From Oscillospiraceae bacterium (GTDB taxonomy: Bacteria > Bacillota > Clostridia > Oscillospirales > Oscillospiraceae): 56,473 nt of DNA. This document shows positions 17,689 to 25,016 of the stretch, piece after piece. Made by a program: the position numbers and the translations under genes. The notes under the pieces are model-generated. The model was given only the letters and a program-made list of their open reading frames with translations. It did no database searches and was not told the origin of the DNA. The stretch lies in NCBI GenBank assembly GCA_022800525.1, contig JAAWQM010000012.1:1-56473 (forward strand). Reading direction: 5' to 3'. Every line of letters begins with the position of its first letter. Within the stretch, counting starts at the first letter, position 1.

Positions 17689-18348
17689 TTACAGCTTCAC
17701 TTCCTGCCGCCGCAGCAGCAGCCACTGGAACGCGATATCAAGCGCCAGGGATACCGGCACCGCCGCCAGCAGCCACCAGGGCAGCGCCTCCAGATGGGAA
17801 GCCATTTTCATTATCTGCGCTGCGTTGAAGCCGCCGCCTGTTGCGCCGGCAAAGCCAACCGTGCCCCCCGCAACGCCGCAGAAGAGGATAATGAGAACCA
17901 TGCCTGCCCACTTCCATCTGACAAAGAGGGTACCCATGATGCTCCCCAGTGCGGAGGCAATAAGCAGTACGCACAGGATGGTTGGGATGCTCCGCAGGCC
18001 AGCGGCGGACACCTCCCCCGGCGCCAGCAGCCAGATCAGGGCGCACAGCGCCGTCGTGACCGCAATGATAAGCAGCCGGTAGTAGTGGAACCCCAGCAGC
18101 ACGTTCCGTCTGGTCTCCCCCATGGACAGCAGAAGGGGCACATACAGAGTCTGGGATCCGGTGTTGAGCATCATCATCACGAAGACAGCGGCAACGCACA
18201 GGTAATAGGGCATGGTGGAGGCAAAGACAGCGAAGTTCAATCCCTCCGCGCCAAACAGGGAGATAACGGCGAGTATCGCCGTGCAGACCAGGACCGCCTC
18301 CGCGCTCTCCCCGGTGTACCGGGTCCAGAATTTCAGGTTGCGCTTCAC
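17689..18348 (-). CDS. ABC transporter membrane subunit of the YtrA-type operon, first copy
   Basis: 219 residues from GTG 18348, which overlaps the ATPase stop by four bases (GTGA) and follows GGAGGAGG inside that gene. Six hydrophobic helices are seen. A cytosolic coupling-like stretch (VPLLLSMGETRRNVLLGFHYY) separates helices two and three, a pattern of ABC-2 permeases whose typical MGxTR motif is kept. It is probably half of a heterodimeric channel with the next gene's product. Cargo unknown. Confidence 0.8.
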   Translation of the reverse strand: MKRNLKFWTRYTGESAEAVLVCTAILAVISLFGAEGLNFAVFASTMPYYLCVAAVFVMMMLNTGSQTLYVPLLLSMGETRRNVLLGFHYYRLLIIAVTTALCALIWLLAPGEVSAAGLRSIPTILCVLLIASALGSIMGTLFVRWKWAGMVLIILFCGVAGGTVGFAGATGGGFNAAQIMKMASHLEALPWWLLAAVPVSLALDIAFQWLLLRRQEVKL

Positions 18349-19220
18349 TTGGACTCCTCCTCCCCGCACAGGGCCACAAAGGCCCGCTGGAGGCTCACCG
18401 GCTGGACGGACACATCCCGGCTCTCGTCCACCTTCTGCCCCGGCTTGAGGAACACGGTGACGCCCTTGCTGCGGCCTACCGTCTCCGGGTGGTGGGCCTC
18501 CAGGCCGGCGGTGGCGGCGTCCACCTCCTCGACCTTGCCGCTGACATGGATCGCGCTGTCCACGAACGCCTGGGTGTCGGCCTCAACGATGATCCTGCCC
18601 TCGTGGAGGATGATGACCTCCTCCAGCACGTCGGCGGCCTCCTCGATGATGTGGGTGGAAACCACGAAGGTCCTTCCGGAGCCGGCGTACTCCTCCAGCA
18701 GCAGCTTGTAGAACTGCTCCCGCGCAACCACGTCCAGTCCCGCCACCGGCTCATCCAGGAAGGTATAGGGTGCCTTGGAGCACAGGGCCACGATGATGGT
18801 GACCATGCTGAGCATCCCTTTGTTCATTTTCCCGAATTTCTTTCTCACGTTCAGTCCGAACAGCTTCACCAGCCGCTCCTCCAGGGCTTTGTCCCAATCC
18901 TCATAGTACGTTGCGGCGATGCGCAGGTATTCCTTGGCCTTCATAGCGGCGATGCCGCTTTCGGCGTTGGCGTTCAGCTCCCGTGAAAAGCAGATTTTCG
19001 CCAGGCTTTTCCGGTGTTCCCACACGGGCTCGCCGTCCAGGGTGACCATACCCTTGGTGGCAGGGTTCTGGGCGGAGAGGATGGACAGGAGGGTGGTTTT
19101 CCCCGCGCCGTTACGGCCAATGAGGCCGTAAATCTTTCCGGGCTTCAGGTCCAGCGTCACCTCATGCAATACGTCCTTGCCGCTGTAGGTCTTGACGATA
19201 TTCTCACAATGCAGGCTCAT
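18345..19220 (-). CDS. ABC transporter ATP-binding protein
   Basis: 291 residues. Walker A is GRNGAGKTT (35-43); the helical region holds NKGMLSMVTIIVALCSKAPY in place of a strict LSGGQ signature, and Walker B is FLDEPVAGLD followed by the H-loop in VVSTHIIEEA. The diverged signature (KGMLS) is usual in the GntR-regulated YtrB branch. The last 70 residues form a small regulatory tail. The ATG overlaps the regulator gene's stop by four bases, so regulator, ATPase and permeases are co-translated. Confidence 0.9.
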   Translation of the reverse strand: MSLHCENIVKTYSGKDVLHEVTLDLKPGKIYGLIGRNGAGKTTLLSILSAQNPATKGMVTLDGEPVWEHRKSLAKICFSRELNANAESGIAAMKAKEYLRIAATYYEDWDKALEERLVKLFGLNVRKKFGKMNKGMLSMVTIIVALCSKAPYTFLDEPVAGLDVVAREQFYKLLLEEYAGSGRTFVVSTHIIEEAADVLEEVIILHEGRIIVEADTQAFVDSAIHVSGKVEEVDAATAGLEAHHPETVGRSKGVTVFLKPGQKVDESRDVSVQPVSLQRAFVALCGEEESK

Positions 19221-19582
19221 ATGTTTCTCTCCCTTATCATAGTCAATAATTCTTCCTTGGAAATCCCCAGGCTCCTGGCTTCCGCCAGCAGAGGAACGAC
19301 ATGATTTTCCGCGAATGCGGCCTTGCGCTTGGCCAGGATTTTTTCCCTGGCTCCTTTGGATACAAACATACCGATGCCCCGGCGTTTGTAGAGGATGCCC
19401 CCGTCCACCAGAAGGCCCACGCCTTTGGCGGCTGTGGCGGGGTTAATGGTGTAGAGCCGGGCCAGTTCGTTGGTGCTGGGCACCTGCTCCTCCTCCAGCA
19501 ATATTTCCCGCAGGATGTCCGTCTCGATCATCTCGCTGATCTGGAGGTAGATGGATTTCTGCTCCGTCAGTCGCTCATTCAA
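19217..19582 (-). CDS. GntR-family transcriptional regulator, YtrA subfamily
   Basis: 121 residues. A winged helix-turn-helix fills residues 10-75 (YLQISEMIETDILREIL, EEQVPSTNELARLY, INPATAAKGVGLLVDGGILY, KRRGIGMFVSKGA). The short C-terminal tail without a FadR or UTRA effector domain is the mark of the YtrA subfamily. It probably represses its own operon: a GTGTA-N8-TACAC inverted repeat overlaps the -10 box of the promoter just upstream. The inducer is unknown. Confidence 0.9.
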   Translation of the reverse strand: MNERLTEQKSIYLQISEMIETDILREILLEEEQVPSTNELARLYTINPATAAKGVGLLVDGGILYKRRGIGMFVSKGAREKILAKRKAAFAENHVVPLLAEARSLGISKEELLTMIRERNI

Positions 19583-19641
19583 GTTTTTCTCTCCTTTCCT
19601 CCAATCGTCAGTGTGTTCTTTGGTTTAGTGGTTCATTACTT

Positions 19642-19659
19642 GTGTAATTAACCATACAC
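19642..19659. promoter_or_regulatory. GntR/YtrA-type operator
   Basis: Inverted repeat GTGTA (19642-19646), eight bases, TACAC (19655-19659), close to the GntR-family half sites GTnTA/TAnAC. It covers the -10 box of the regulator's promoter, as expected for autorepression. Confidence 0.65.
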
Positions 19660-19679
19660 CTGTTGAAGCTGTTTGTCAA
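19651..19679 (-). promoter_or_regulatory. promoter of the gntR-ABC operon
   Basis: On the minus strand TTGACA (19679-19674), 17-base spacer, TATGGT (19656-19651). The regulator's ATG is about 70 bases downstream. Confidence 0.75.
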
Positions 19680-19680
19680 G

Positions 19681-20421
19681 AGTTTTTTTGCCGCGTCCCG
19701 CGGCAAGGGGGAGTGATTTCTATTCGCTGCCCCGGGCGCTCCCCGCCCCGGACCCCGGGCCTACTTTTTGCTTGTGCAAAAAGTAGGCAAAAACACACCA
19801 GAACCTGCGGTTCTGGACTCCCTTCTCAGCGATGCTAAAGCATCGCTTCGGCGAAGGATTTACGGACCTTGGATTCGTATGAAGAGTTGCGGTGCCACGT
19901 GAACAAAAGGTCCTACGGGCATCTGATCCAGGAGCTTGGTAGTTGACCAACTCCGGCTGCCGCCCTGTTAAAGGGGTAGAGTCATCTGTGGGGGGTAGTT
20001 CTAAGGCAACATTTTTCTGTATTGATACATCCAGTGTAGGGGCGAGCCGAAGGACTGCTGCGAGGTGTCGATGTCAGCACCTCGCAGGGGCGGCTATCAT
20101 CCGCCCGCTTCTAAAGGGCCTATGCGACTTCCTGGCGATGGTTGAAATCCAATTCAAGAAGCGGTGCCACAGTAAGCACCACCGTTAGAACCCGTGGGTA
20201 GACGCAGAAGTCCGGCGCACCAACGAAGACATTGAGTCAGAACCAAACAGAGTTCCGTCGGAGGGCAATCCCCCCCAACATTCAGGGGTTCTCAGGGGGT
20301 ACGCCCCCTGAGCAAGCTTTTGGTACTTTTCCCTTGCTGGAAAAGTACACCCCCGCCCCCGTGGGGCGCAATAACCCCCGCAGGTGGGACAAAAAAGAAA
20401 CGTGCCTCACGGCACGCTTCC
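19681..20421. other. gene-free stretch packed with hairpins
   Basis: I see no convincing gene in these 740 bases. They hold a series of inverted repeats: 19760-19771/19776-19787 (12-base arms, CCTACTTTTTGC), 19798-19816 (CCAGAAC/GTTCTGG), 19829-19846 (GCGATGCT/AGCATCGC), 20059-20067/20078-20086 (TGCGAGGTG/CACCTCGCA), 20293-20310 and 20323-20332/20339-20348 (GTACTTTTCC/GGAAAAGTAC). Similar hairpin strings recur between genes in related gut Clostridia as far as I recall. It could be a structured RNA or an old non-coding mobile element. Confidence 0.5.
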
Positions 20422-21306
20422 TCAAGCCCTCGGATGCGCCTTGCGGTACACATCCTGCAATTTCTGCTTCACCATATGAGAATAAATCTGTGTGGATGAA
20501 ATATCCGCATGGCCCAGCATCTCCTGGATGGAATGCAGATCCGCCCCGTTCTCCAGCAGGTGCGCCGCGAAGGAATGCCGCAGCGTATGGGGCGTGATAT
20601 CCTTGTCAATCTGCGCCTTCTCCTGGTAGTACTTCATGATCTTCCAGAACCCCTGGCGGCTCATGCGCTCCCCGCTCATGTTCACAAACAGCGCCGTCTC
20701 CCTCGGATTTATCACCAACTGGGGCCGGATGTTCTTCACATAGTCGCTCAGCGCCTTCACCGCCTTGGCATACAGCGGGATAATCCGCTCCTTCCCGCGG
20801 CTGGAGCACCGGATGAACCCCCCGTGCAGGCTCACGTCCCCCACGTTCAGCCCAATCAGTTCGCTGACCCGGATGCCCGTGGCGTACAGAAGCTCCAGCA
20901 TGGCGTGGTCCCGGTACCCTTTGGGGTCCACGCACTGGGGCTGCTCCAGAAAAAGCTCCACTTCCTTGCCCGTCAAAATCTGCGGCAGCTTCCGCTCCGC
21001 CCGCACGGGCGCGGCCCCCTTCGCCGGATTTCCCTCTACAACCCCCAGGAGCTGCAGATACCCGTAGTAGGATTTCAGGGACGCCACGCACCGGGCCATA
21101 CTGGCCGTGGACTTCCCCTGCCCCGACATATACGCGATATAATCCTCAATACGGTCCGCGTCGCACTGCTCTGGTCCTATCCGCTCCGTCTCCGCCAGAT
21201 AGCTGACAAATTGGTTCACGTCCCGGACGTAGGAGGCGATCGTATTTTCTGAGGAGTTCTTCTCTGTAGCCAGATAGCTGGCGTACTCCTCAATATGATT
21301 TGCCAA
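20422..21306 (-). CDS. xerD: site-specific tyrosine recombinase XerD
   Basis: 294 residues from TTG 21306, with GGAGG just upstream. The N-terminal SAM-like core-binding domain is residues 1-90. The catalytic set is Arg146 (ATGIRVSEL), Lys172, His240/Arg243 (HTLRHSFAAHLL), His266 (LGHADISSTQIYSH) and the nucleophile Tyr275. Length and motifs fit the Xer branch that resolves chromosome dimers at dif with XerC, rather than a phage integrase. The gene follows the SpoIIM-like gene directly, an order known from Bacillus. Confidence 0.92.
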   Translation of the reverse strand: MANHIEEYASYLATEKNSSENTIASYVRDVNQFVSYLAETERIGPEQCDADRIEDYIAYMSGQGKSTASMARCVASLKSYYGYLQLLGVVEGNPAKGAAPVRAERKLPQILTGKEVELFLEQPQCVDPKGYRDHAMLELLYATGIRVSELIGLNVGDVSLHGGFIRCSSRGKERIIPLYAKAVKALSDYVKNIRPQLVINPRETALFVNMSGERMSRQGFWKIMKYYQEKAQIDKDITPHTLRHSFAAHLLENGADLHSIQEMLGHADISSTQIYSHMVKQKLQDVYRKAHPRA

Positions 21307-21330
21307 AACCTCCCCCTCCTTTGTTGGAAA

Positions 21331-21960
21331 TCAAACCACCTCCCCCAGCGCCAAGTGGAACAGGAAAGGCGTTAAAAGCCGCTCGCAGCATATGCCCACA
21401 GCTAAAATCACAGCACACAGCAAAAACAGGAGAAAATAGCGGCTTCCGTACAGCACGGGAGCCGAGCGTTTGCCCCGTCCAAAGGACAGCAAAAACAACT
21501 CGATGGACAGCGGCCACGCCGCCCCCGCCAGCATCAGGAAGCAGGGCAGCGTAAACACCAGCCGCACCAGCAGCGCCCCCAGCGCCAGCAAAATCCCCGC
21601 ACGTCCATAGAATCGGACAAAACAGGAAATTGTATACATCGAAAAAAATCCGAACACGCCGGACAGAGCCGGAATCAAGGCCACCCCCGCCGCGGAAAAT
21701 CCCAGCACAAACAGCGCCAGCCCATAGCCAAAATACATGACCACACAGCTGAGCATGGAAACCTCCACGCCCCCCGCGTCATAGAGCCTGCAATATCCGT
21801 CCAGATACTCCCCCAGAGCGGCTCCCGCCGCCTCGCCGCAGGAGCCGGCGTAGACATGTCCCGCCAGAGCTCCCGCGAAAAACAGCGCCGCCAGCACGAT
21901 TGCCCGCAGCACCGCCGGGTCCCAGCCTCCCAGCTGAATGGTCATCATTCGTCCGCGCAT
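21331..21960 (-). CDS. SpoIIM-like membrane protein
   Basis: 209 residues. About five hydrophobic helices are seen (IVLAALFFAGALAGHVYAG, LSCVVMYFGYGLALFVLGFS in part, GILLALGALLVRL, FLLFLLCAVILAVGI). The N-terminal pattern of helix-AGSCGEA-LGEYLDGY followed by a helix ending in GVALIPALSGVFGF resembles SpoIIM/DUF95 proteins. SpoIIM works with SpoIID and SpoIIP in peptidoglycan remodelling during engulfment, and spoIIM is next to xerD in Bacillus. It lies 24 bases upstream of xerD here. The divergence is high, so the name is probable, not certain. Confidence 0.65.
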   Translation of the reverse strand: MRGRMMTIQLGGWDPAVLRAIVLAALFFAGALAGHVYAGSCGEAAGAALGEYLDGYCRLYDAGGVEVSMLSCVVMYFGYGLALFVLGFSAAGVALIPALSGVFGFFSMYTISCFVRFYGRAGILLALGALLVRLVFTLPCFLMLAGAAWPLSIELFLLSFGRGKRSAPVLYGSRYFLLFLLCAVILAVGICCERLLTPFLFHLALGEVV

Positions 21961-22359
21961 CTTCCATCACCTCGCCACAAGCCTATGCAGCTCGGACAAG
22001 TTTTAGAAGTGGACAAGACTGCGCCCCGGCCTCCAACAGGACCGGCGGCCGGCCCCGCGAAAATGCATCTCTAAATATAGTGCAAATTTCCACATTTCGC
22101 AAGAGAAAATCCGAAAGTTTGAACGATTTCGTCATTTATTACAAAACTTTATGTAAACCGTGTTATGTAAACTTTCCGGGAACTGTAATTGCCCTTCAGC
22201 CCTTCTCAGGATATTTTGTGGTCAGTTCAGGCCGCCGCCCCCATATTTAGGGCAGGCAGCCCATTACAAAACGCAATCAGCTGCCGAGCCACTCTTTTGT
22301 CCGAAACCTGGAAATTTTCGCAACTTTGTTGATTTTCACCTCTTGACAGGTCCGGGACT
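21961..22359. other. 400-base intergenic region upstream of the SpoIIM-like gene
   Basis: No gene seen. It contains the minus-strand promoter at 22074-22102 and a 10-base direct repeat TTATGTAAAC at 22149-22158 and 22163-22172, about 50-70 bases upstream of that promoter. Confidence 0.5.
22074..22102 (-). promoter_or_regulatory. candidate promoter of spoIIM-like/xerD
   Basis: On the minus strand TTGCGA (22102-22097), 17-base spacer, TATATT (22079-22074). The ATG at 21960 is about 110 bases downstream. This is a vegetative-type promoter; a clear sigma-E promoter was not found. Confidence 0.5.
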
Positions 22360-22794
22360 TCATCTGCGCCGCCGGACGTGGCTGCGGGTCCTCCCCCGGT
22401 TCCCCTTGGGCAGGTTATACCCCACCAGCGCCGCCAGCAGTCCCCCTGCCGCCATGGACAGTCCCAGGCCCGTCAGACCGTTCTCTATGGAGACCGCGTC
22501 CGCTGTAAACAGGGCCGCCGCCAGCGTCAGCGTCAGGAATACCACCACCACTGCCGGCACCGGCAGCATGGACGCCCCCTTTCCTCTCAGCACACTGTAG
22601 CCGCAGCCAAGGAACGAGGCCACAGCCGCCGTGACGCACACCAGAGGATAGATCTGATCCAGCTCCAGGAGCCCATTGTCCACCAGCAGGGCGCACAAAA
22701 ATTGCAGCGCTACATAGGACAGCAGCGCCAGCAGCCCTCCGATCAGGCTGTTTTTGACCATCCCCTCCGGCAGGGACATGACGATCTTTGACAT
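22360..22794 (-). CDS. TIGR04086-family membrane protein
   Basis: 144 residues from ATG 22794, seven bases after GGAGG. Four transmembrane helices (NSLIGGLLALLSYVALQFLC, YPLVCVTAAVASFLG, PVPAVVVVFLTLTLAAALF, LGLSMAAGGLLAALVGY) and a basic tail fit the four-helix TIGR04086 family, which in Clostridia is encoded directly after yajC as here (71 bases apart). Its role is unknown; the conserved place suggests a link to the Sec translocon. Confidence 0.8.
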   Translation of the reverse strand: MSKIVMSLPEGMVKNSLIGGLLALLSYVALQFLCALLVDNGLLELDQIYPLVCVTAAVASFLGCGYSVLRGKGASMLPVPAVVVVFLTLTLAAALFTADAVSIENGLTGLGLSMAAGGLLAALVGYNLPKGNRGRTRSHVRRRR

Positions 22795-22865
22795 AACAAA
22801 ACCTCCCGCCAAATCTACTGATATGCCAGTATATTAGCCAGGAGGCCCTGTTATTCGATTGAAAC

Positions 22866-23249
22866 TCAGTTCTTCTCGCCGTCAGAGCCTTCCTCAATCT
22901 GCGCAGGCTCGTCCTTTTTCTTCCCCTTCTTGTCCTCGGGGGCATTGCTGTTGTTGGTGGATACCGCCCATTTGGCCAGCTCCATGCGTACCCGGTCGTC
23001 GCTGGTCTCAATGACGATGTTGTCATCCGTGACATGGACGATCTTCCCCACAATTCCGCCGATGGTGGTGATCTGATCGCCCTTTTTCAAGCTGTTGCGC
23101 ATTTCCTCCGCCTGCTTCTTCCGCTTGTTCTCCGGACGGATCATCAGGAAATACATCAGCGCGACCATCAGCAGCAGCGGCAGCAGCATGGAACCCATTC
23201 CCAACGCGCCGCCTGCGGCATCCGTTCCTGCGCTATAGAATAATGGCAT
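22866..23249 (-). CDS. yajC: preprotein translocase accessory subunit YajC
   Basis: 127 residues from ATG 23249, behind AAGGAGAAAGAGGA. One helix (SMLLPLLLMVALMYFLMIRP) is followed by the YajC signature RPENKRKKQAEEMRNSLKKG and DQITTIGGIVGKIV. The C-terminal tail is long and highly charged (DKKGKKKDEPAQIEEGSDG). YajC associates with SecDF at the Sec translocon. secD/secF are not in the window. A consensus-like promoter lies 55 bases upstream. Confidence 0.95.
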   Translation of the reverse strand: MPLFYSAGTDAAGGALGMGSMLLPLLLMVALMYFLMIRPENKRKKQAEEMRNSLKKGDQITTIGGIVGKIVHVTDDNIVIETSDDRVRMELAKWAVSTNNSNAPEDKKGKKKDEPAQIEEGSDGEKN

Positions 23250-23303
23250 ATTCCTCTTTCTCCTTGTATAATTTTCCCCTTGCCGAAGCAAAAGGTTTTT
23301 GTT

Positions 23304-23332
23304 ATTATAACCTATTTCCCATGGTTTGGCAA
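23304..23332 (-). promoter_or_regulatory. yajC promoter
   Basis: On the minus strand TTGCCA (23332-23327), 17-base spacer, TATAAT (23309-23304). Confidence 0.75.
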
Positions 23333-23814
23333 GCCCTAAAATTTCGTCTTCCGCGGCAGGCAGCCGCAAATATAAGTTTGCAGGGATCACCAAGGTCCAT
23401 GCAGGCTTTTTCATGCCCGGGGGAGGTGAAAAGGGTATTGATGCCCCGCAGAGCGCCAGGAAGGGGCCCTCCAGATGGACGCCCAGCAGCTCCGCCCTGG
23501 TCCGCGACTTCTCCGGGGTTTCCGCCGGCGCCGCCGAAGCAGATGTCCACGCCGCCCGGCGCCTGAATGGTCCACTATATGTTCTCGTCGCGCCGCATGG
23601 CCTTCTCCCCCTCCCCGGCTTCCTCCAGCTGGCGGAAGCCGGTATAATTCTCCGTGACCTCCCGTACCCGGTACACACCCAGCAGTACGGCCCTCGGGCA
23701 GGGCCAGGATGCTGGGAGCAGGACCCGCATACTTCTCATGGCGTCCGCCCGGGCCGCCTCGATGGTGGCCCGGGTCTTCAGCCCCATGCCTCTGGCGGGG
23801 CAAAAACATGGCAA
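23305..23814 (-). pseudogene. degenerate reading frame with internal stop, unrecognised
   Basis: One minus-strand frame runs from 23814 to 23305, broken only by a TAG at 23577-23575 (MRRDENI, stop, WTIQAPGGVDICFGGAGG). In an overlapping frame, about 23480-23510, reads AELLGVHLEGPFLA, which resembles the conserved HLEGP block of N-acetylglucosamine-6-phosphate deacetylase (NagA), but nothing else of that enzyme is recognisable. The 3' end overlaps the yajC promoter. I take this as a decayed gene or noise in GC-rich DNA; the product is not identified. The stretch 23250-23984 holds no intact gene. Confidence 0.25.
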
Positions 23815-23850
23815 GTATTACTTCCGAACTTTCGGTTCGGAAGTAATACT
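23814..23850. repeat. AT-rich perfect palindrome, copy 1
   Basis: Sixteen-base perfect arms AGTATTACTTCCGAAC / GTTCGGAAGTAATACT with loop TTTCG. A relative with 17-base arms is at 34149-34183. Both lie in gene-free DNA. Confidence 0.75.
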
Positions 23851-23984
23851 TCGAAAATCTCCGCCTTGCAAGATGGAAAAACGACAAAATTTCACCGCCA
23901 TTTTCGTCAGAGACTTACAAAGAGCTCCGCCAGGGACCGGCGGCAGAATATCCCGCCGCCGGTCCCCCTTCTTTCATACAGCCG

Positions 23985-24662
23985 TCACGTCGCCAGTCCG
24001 GCCAGTTTGGCAAAGCGGTAGAGCAGCACCGCCATCTGCTCCCTGGTCAGCAGGTCCTCCCACATATAGTTCGGGCTGCCGTCCGGGAGCGGATCACTGC
24101 CCTGGATGATGCCGGCCTGCACCGCCCACGCGCGGGCCGCTTCGCTGTACTCGCTGCTGTCATTGTTCTGAAGCTCCTTGCGCAGCTCCAGCCACATACT
24201 CTTGAAGGTCTCCTGATCCATCTCATCGTCCTCATCAAATGGTCTGATATACGCAGTGACCTGCGTCTTTCTCCTGGTTCTGCGGAACACGCCGCCGCCG
24301 TCGCTCTGGCTGCCCGCGTCTCCGGATGAGGTGTTTCCCTCAAGGGCGGTGACGGCGGAGGCGGCAGAGCTCTCCACGATGCCGGTGTGTCCGAAATTAT
24401 AAATGGCGACGTCCCCGGGCTTCGGGTCCGTGACGACCCTCTCCGGCTGGTTCTTCCGGTACCAGCTGAGCAGGGCGCTGCAGCTGGCCGTCTTGCAGGG
24501 CAGGGGCGTCCCCGCCTGGGCAAAGCACCACTGTACGAACATCATGCACCACGGCTGGCCGTCCAGACCGTACCACTCGCCGTATTTGGTGCGGTTGCTC
24601 CCGGCGGGACGCTCCGTGTTCCCAAGCTCGCCACGGGCAGCCTCCAGCACAGCCCTAACCAT
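23985..24662 (-). CDS. endolysin-like amidase/peptidase with CHAP domain
   Basis: 225 residues from ATG 24662, which overlaps the end of the holin-like gene by eight bases. The CHAP domain occupies residues 1-135: catalytic Cys39 (GQPWCMMFVQWC) and His92 (NFGHTGIVE), with DPKPGDVAIY between. There is no signal peptide, as in phage endolysins that leave through a holin. The C-terminal ~55 residues (AARAWAVQAGIIQGSD, LLTREQMAVLLYRFAKLAG) resemble an S-layer-homology repeat that would bind wall polymer. It forms a two-gene lysis cassette with the gene upstream; no other phage gene is nearby. Confidence 0.82.
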   Translation of the reverse strand: MVRAVLEAARGELGNTERPAGSNRTKYGEWYGLDGQPWCMMFVQWCFAQAGTPLPCKTASCSALLSWYRKNQPERVVTDPKPGDVAIYNFGHTGIVESSAASAVTALEGNTSSGDAGSQSDGGGVFRRTRRKTQVTAYIRPFDEDDEMDQETFKSMWLELRKELQNNDSSEYSEAARAWAVQAGIIQGSDPLPDGSPNYMWEDLLTREQMAVLLYRFAKLAGLAT

Positions 24663-24855
24663 TGCCGCCCTGCGCCTTCTGCGCTTGTGTGCCAAAATAG
24701 AACGCGATGATGACCGCGTAGATCGTCATGAAATCCTGGCCGATCTCCCCTGTTACCGCCATAAAAGCGAATACGGCGGTCAGCGTCAGCGTCAGCGTCA
24801 CCAGGGACTTGATGCAGAGCAGATTGCCCAGCCGCTTGATTAAGATTTCCTTCAC
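24655..24855 (-). CDS. small holin-like phage membrane protein
   Basis: 66 residues from GTG 24855, preceded by AGAGGAGGAC. Two hydrophobic segments (LVTLTLTLTAVFAFMAVTG and FMTIYAVIIAFYFGTQ) follow a basic N-terminus (VKEILIKRLGNLL), the layout of small phage-derived holins annotated in clostridial prophages. It overlaps the endolysin gene, which supports a lysis role. The short length and lack of a diagnostic motif make the name provisional. Confidence 0.65.
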   Translation of the reverse strand: MKEILIKRLGNLLCIKSLVTLTLTLTAVFAFMAVTGEIGQDFMTIYAVIIAFYFGTQAQKAQGGNG

Positions 24856-24954
24856 TGCGTCCTCCTCTCTGCGCCCAGCGGATGTCCGTCCAGGCACACT
24901 CCATTTTATGCGCTCCGGTGAAAAAGGAAGCTCGCCGCCGGCAAGCCTCCTCAT

Positions 24955-24998
24955 AAAAAACTGTATTCACAGGCGGCGTCCCCCGCCTGTGAATACAG
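24955..24998 (-). terminator. intrinsic terminator of the TSUP transporter gene
   Basis: Perfect 16-base arms 24961-24976 and 24983-24998 (CTGTATTCACAGGCGG / CCGCCTGTGAATACAG). On the minus strand six or more Ts follow directly (24960-24955). Confidence 0.9.
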
Positions 24999-25016
24999 CT
25001 TCCCAGTATGGAACTG

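Noticed and set aside
20031-20101. Possible third REP-like copy (TGTAGGGGCG...CATCCGCCC)
   Set aside because: Only short parts match and the arms do not pair as in the two good copies, so it is not listed as a repeat.
19900-20300. Group II intron or retron RNA
   Set aside because: No domain V-like stem, no 5' GUGYG and no reverse transcriptase gene nearby.
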